Positions 62,045 through 64,000 of a DNA stretch of 64,000 nucleotides are shown in pieces; within the stretch, counting starts at the first letter, position 1; each line of letters opens with the position of its first letter. Location: the NCBI RefSeq assembly GCF_002101555.1, contig NZ_LQOL01000058.1, positions 62,001 to 126,000 on the forward strand. The letters run 5' to 3'. This DNA comes from Mycolicibacterium canariasense (lineage in GTDB: Bacteria > Actinomycetota > Actinomycetes > Mycobacteriales > Mycobacteriaceae). A model generated the notes under the pieces. The model saw nothing but the letters and a program-made list of their open reading frames with translations. It ran no database searches and was not told the DNA's origin. Both the position numbers and the translations under genes were made by a program.

Positions 62045-63042
62045 CGGGGGTACTGCCCGGCACCGGCTGCCCGCGCTGCGCGCAGCCCACCCATCCTGCC
62101 GACCGGTTCTGTGAGAGTTGTGGCGCGGCACTGGCCGACGCCACCACCGTCGTCATCCCGCGTCCCGGCCGCGGTGTCGGGCCGTGTGCCGACTGCGGCG
62201 CGTCGGTGGGTGCCGACGGCTACTGCACGACGTGTGGTCAGCTGCGGTCCGAACCGGACCGCGACGAGGCCGAACTCGGCGGTGTTGCGATGGTCACCGA
62301 CCGCGGTATCGAGCACGCCCGCAACGAGGACGCCGGCGCGGTGGGGATTCTGGCTCCCGCCGACGGGGGCCGGCCGCATGCGATCGCGGTCGTGGTCTGC
62401 GACGGCGTGTCGACGTCGATCAATCCTCACGTGGCGTCGGGCGCGGCGGCTCGGGCGGGTGTGGCGCAGATACTGGACGCCCTGTCCGGTTCGCGCGACG
62501 CGGTGGCCGCCATGTATGCCGGGCTGGCCGGTGCCGCGGCCGCACCGACGGCCGGTGCCGGGATCCCCGGCTCGTGTACGTTCACCGCGGTCATCGTGCT
62601 GCCCGGCGACGGCAACACCCAGGTGACGGTGGGCAATGTCGGCGACAGCCGGTCCTACTGGCTGCCCGACCCGCCCGCGGTCGGGCGGCAGCTCACCGTG
62701 GACGACTCGCTGGCCCAGGAGCTGATCGCCGCGGGCGCCGCGCCGCAGTCCGAGGCGGTGCTGCGCGGCGCCCACACGCTGACCCGCTGGCTCGGTGCCG
62801 ACGCCGAGCCCACGCCCTGGACCGAGCGCAGCGTGCACATCCTCAGCGTGACCGGGCCCGGCGCGCTGGTGGTGTGCAGCGACGGATTGTGGAACTACCT
62901 GCCCGAGCCCGACGCGCTGCGGGAGTTCTGTACCCGCACCGACGCGGTATCGGCGGCCCGGGCGCTGACCGACCGTGCGTTGCACGCCGGCGGCGCCGAC
63001 AACATCACGGTGGCCGTGATCCCGATCGGAGGAGCCTCATGA
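62041..63042 (+). CDS. PP2C family protein phosphatase with tandem zinc ribbons
   Basis: A 333-aa protein. Two zinc ribbons precede the enzyme: Cys10, Cys13, Cys24, Cys27 and Cys49, Cys52, Cys62, Cys65. PP2C domain from about 80: VTDRGIEHARNEDAG, metal Asp121 in VVCDGVSTS, VTVGNVGDSRSYWL, VVCSDGLWNYL and the final ADNITVAVI. All core metal-binding aspartates are present, so it should be active. Sitting directly between a kinase and a VWA gene with four-base overlaps on both sides, it probably reverses phosphorylation by the kinase. The zinc ribbons recall the N-terminus of the kinase and may bring the two together. Confidence 0.9.
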   Translation: MTGVLPGTGCPRCAQPTHPADRFCESCGAALADATTVVIPRPGRGVGPCADCGASVGADGYCTTCGQLRSEPDRDEAELGGVAMVTDRGIEHARNEDAGAVGILAPADGGRPHAIAVVVCDGVSTSINPHVASGAAARAGVAQILDALSGSRDAVAAMYAGLAGAAAAPTAGAGIPGSCTFTAVIVLPGDGNTQVTVGNVGDSRSYWLPDPPAVGRQLTVDDSLAQELIAAGAAPQSEAVLRGAHTLTRWLGADAEPTPWTERSVHILSVTGPGALVVCSDGLWNYLPEPDALREFCTRTDAVSAARALTDRALHAGGADNITVAVIPIGGAS

Positions 63043-64000
63043 GTGCCGCTGGGCCGCAGTCTATTTCGGTTGACGTAGACCACAACCACTACATCGCCGA
63101 GGGTTCCGGGACGGTGGATGCCATCGTCAGCGTCATGGTGCCAGAGGGTGTCGCCGTCGCCGACGGCACCGACCGGGTCGAGGCCATCATCATCGACTGC
63201 TCCACCTCGATGCGTTCGCCGGCCACCAAATTCGACGAGGCCAAACGCGCCACCGCGGCGGCCATCGGAGAACTGGTCGACGGCACCTATTTCACCATCA
63301 TCGCCGGCACCGAACGCGCCACCTACGTCTACCCGCTGGACGGGTGGCCGGTCCCCGCGTCGGCGGCGACCAGGGCCGAGGCGTTACGGGCGGTCGATGC
63401 GTTGCGGCCCAAGGGCGGTACCGCGATGGGCACCTGGCTGGCGCATGTGCGCGGTGTGGTCGCCGCGCATCCGGGCGCGATCATCCACGCCATCCTGCTG
63501 ACCGACGGGAAGAACGAGCACGAAACCCCGGAGGCTCTGGGCGAGCAGATCGGGCTGTCCGAGGGCGAATTCACCTGCGACTGCCGGGGTGTGGGCACCG
63601 ATTGGCAGGTCGACGAGCTGCGCGCGATCTCCTCGGCGCTGCTGGGCACTGTCGACATCGTGGCCGACCCGGAGGATCTGGCCGAGGATTTCGCCGCCAT
63701 GATGCGCACCTCGATGAGCAAGTCGATCGCCGGGCTGACGCTGCGGTTGTGGACGCCGGCCGGGGCCAGGGTGGCCTTCGTCAAACAGGTGGCGCCCACC
63801 GTGGAGGATCTCACCGCGCGCCGGGCCGAGGCGGGCGCGCAGGCGGGGGAGTATCCGCTGGGGTCCTGGGGCGCCGAGGAACGCGACTACCACATCCAGG
63901 TGGAGGTCGAGCCCGCCGACGTGGGCCGGGAGAAACTCGCGGCGCGCGTGAGTGTCGTTGCCGGTGAACAGATTCTGGGGCAGGGACTGGTGAAGGCGGT
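63039..64000 (+). CDS. VWA domain protein, N-terminal part (runs off the window)
   Basis: Open frame from ATG 63039 to the window end with no stop; 320 residues are visible. A von Willebrand factor A domain with a complete metal-ion-dependent adhesion site: Asp53-x-Ser55-x-Ser57 in IIDCSTSM, Thr128 in PKGGTAMGTW, Asp156 in LLTDGKNE. A beta-rich second region follows (AGLTLRLWTPAGARVAFVKQ). No signal peptide, so cytoplasmic. ATG overlaps the phosphatase stop by four bases and GGAGG lies just upstream. VWA plus PP2C plus Ser/Thr kinase recalls the TerY-phosphorylation triad described for tellurite-resistance-type stress systems; whether the proteins truly correspond needs the rest of the gene. 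Confidence 0.88.
   Translation, partial: MSAAGPQSISVDVDHNHYIAEGSGTVDAIVSVMVPEGVAVADGTDRVEAIIIDCSTSMRSPATKFDEAKRATAAAIGELVDGTYFTIIAGTERATYVYPLDGWPVPASAATRAEALRAVDALRPKGGTAMGTWLAHVRGVVAAHPGAIIHAILLTDGKNEHETPEALGEQIGLSEGEFTCDCRGVGTDWQVDELRAISSALLGTVDIVADPEDLAEDFAAMMRTSMSKSIAGLTLRLWTPAGARVAFVKQVAPTVEDLTARRAEAGAQAGEYPLGSWGAEERDYHIQVEVEPADVGREKLAARVSVVAGEQILGQGLVKA

Noticed and set aside
63344..63967. Separate plus-strand gene of about 207 aa
   Set aside because: It is a glycine/arginine-rich frame overlapping the VWA gene, whose frame has the family motifs.

Overview
The window is high-GC actinobacterial DNA and almost certainly comes from a mycobacterium, most likely a fast-growing environmental Mycolicibacterium-type species. 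The evidence is a Pup-proteasome locus (mpa, dop, pup, prcB, prcA), the mycothiol ligase mshC, an Mtb12-family secreted protein, frequent GTG starts and 4-base ATGA/GTGA gene overlaps. From about 16.7 to 56.4 kb the gene order follows, from memory, the M. tuberculosis H37Rv block Rv2141c to Rv2109c: M20 peptidase, PEBP, pyrD, lppL, uppP, histidine phosphatase, DUF3090, SCO1664-family, cysQ, mshC, SDR, PAC2, metH, hisE, hisG, DUF4126, RecB-like, trmI, lppK-like, mpa, dop, pup, prcB, prcA. Lineage-specific genes are inserted at several points.

Layout. (1) 1-5375: a catabolic operon with a polar amino-acid ABC transporter (binding protein cut by the window edge, two permeases, ATPase), an N-acyl-D-amino-acid deacylase and an enolase-superfamily enzyme. 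(2) 5575-7007: a DUF222/HNH (13E12-type) gene broken by a -1 frameshift. (3) 7103-15967: a nitrate assimilation locus. A 118-aa protein, nirB and nirD are translationally coupled on the minus strand; narK and a very large nitrate reductase fused to its own flavodoxin and FAD/NADPH domains lie on the plus strand. A GlnR-like box sits in the divergent promoter. (4) 16071-16586: a 66-aa protein, an 82-bp tandem duplication and tRNA-Leu(GAG). (5) 16690-27429: the conserved housekeeping block from the M20 peptidase to the SDR. (6) 27478-32529: PAC2, a candidate 48-aa leaderless ORF, and metH behind what reads as an S-adenosylhomocysteine riboswitch with a visible anti-Shine-Dalgarno hairpin. (7) 32533-43071: NmrA-like, HAD, sugar transporter, Pth2, hisE-hisG, DUF4126, a flavin disulfide reductase, an ArsR-SRPBCC-WrbA operon, a thioesterase, a RecB-like nuclease and trmI. 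(8) 43087-56399: secreted proteins, then mpa, and after an insertion (LysR/EamA pair, two-component system, two paralogous membrane proteins) dop-pup-prcB-prcA. (9) 56493-64000: a tightly overlapping operon of a GlnX-like membrane sensor, a GlnH-like lipoprotein, a coiled-coil protein, a PknG-family kinase with two zinc-ribbon segments, a PP2C phosphatase with two zinc ribbons, and a VWA protein that runs off the window.

How the parts work together. The nitrate locus can import nitrate, reduce it to nitrite with NADPH in one polypeptide, and reduce nitrite to ammonium, probably under GlnR control. metH is predicted to be switched on translationally when S-adenosylhomocysteine accumulates. The proteasome block makes, activates and uses Pup. 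The final operon looks like an envelope-to-cytoplasm signalling unit joining amino-acid sensing (GlnX/GlnH) with a kinase-phosphatase-VWA triad. It is the strongest candidate here for a poorly described system.

All identifications come from reading motifs and remembered family sequences; no searches were run.
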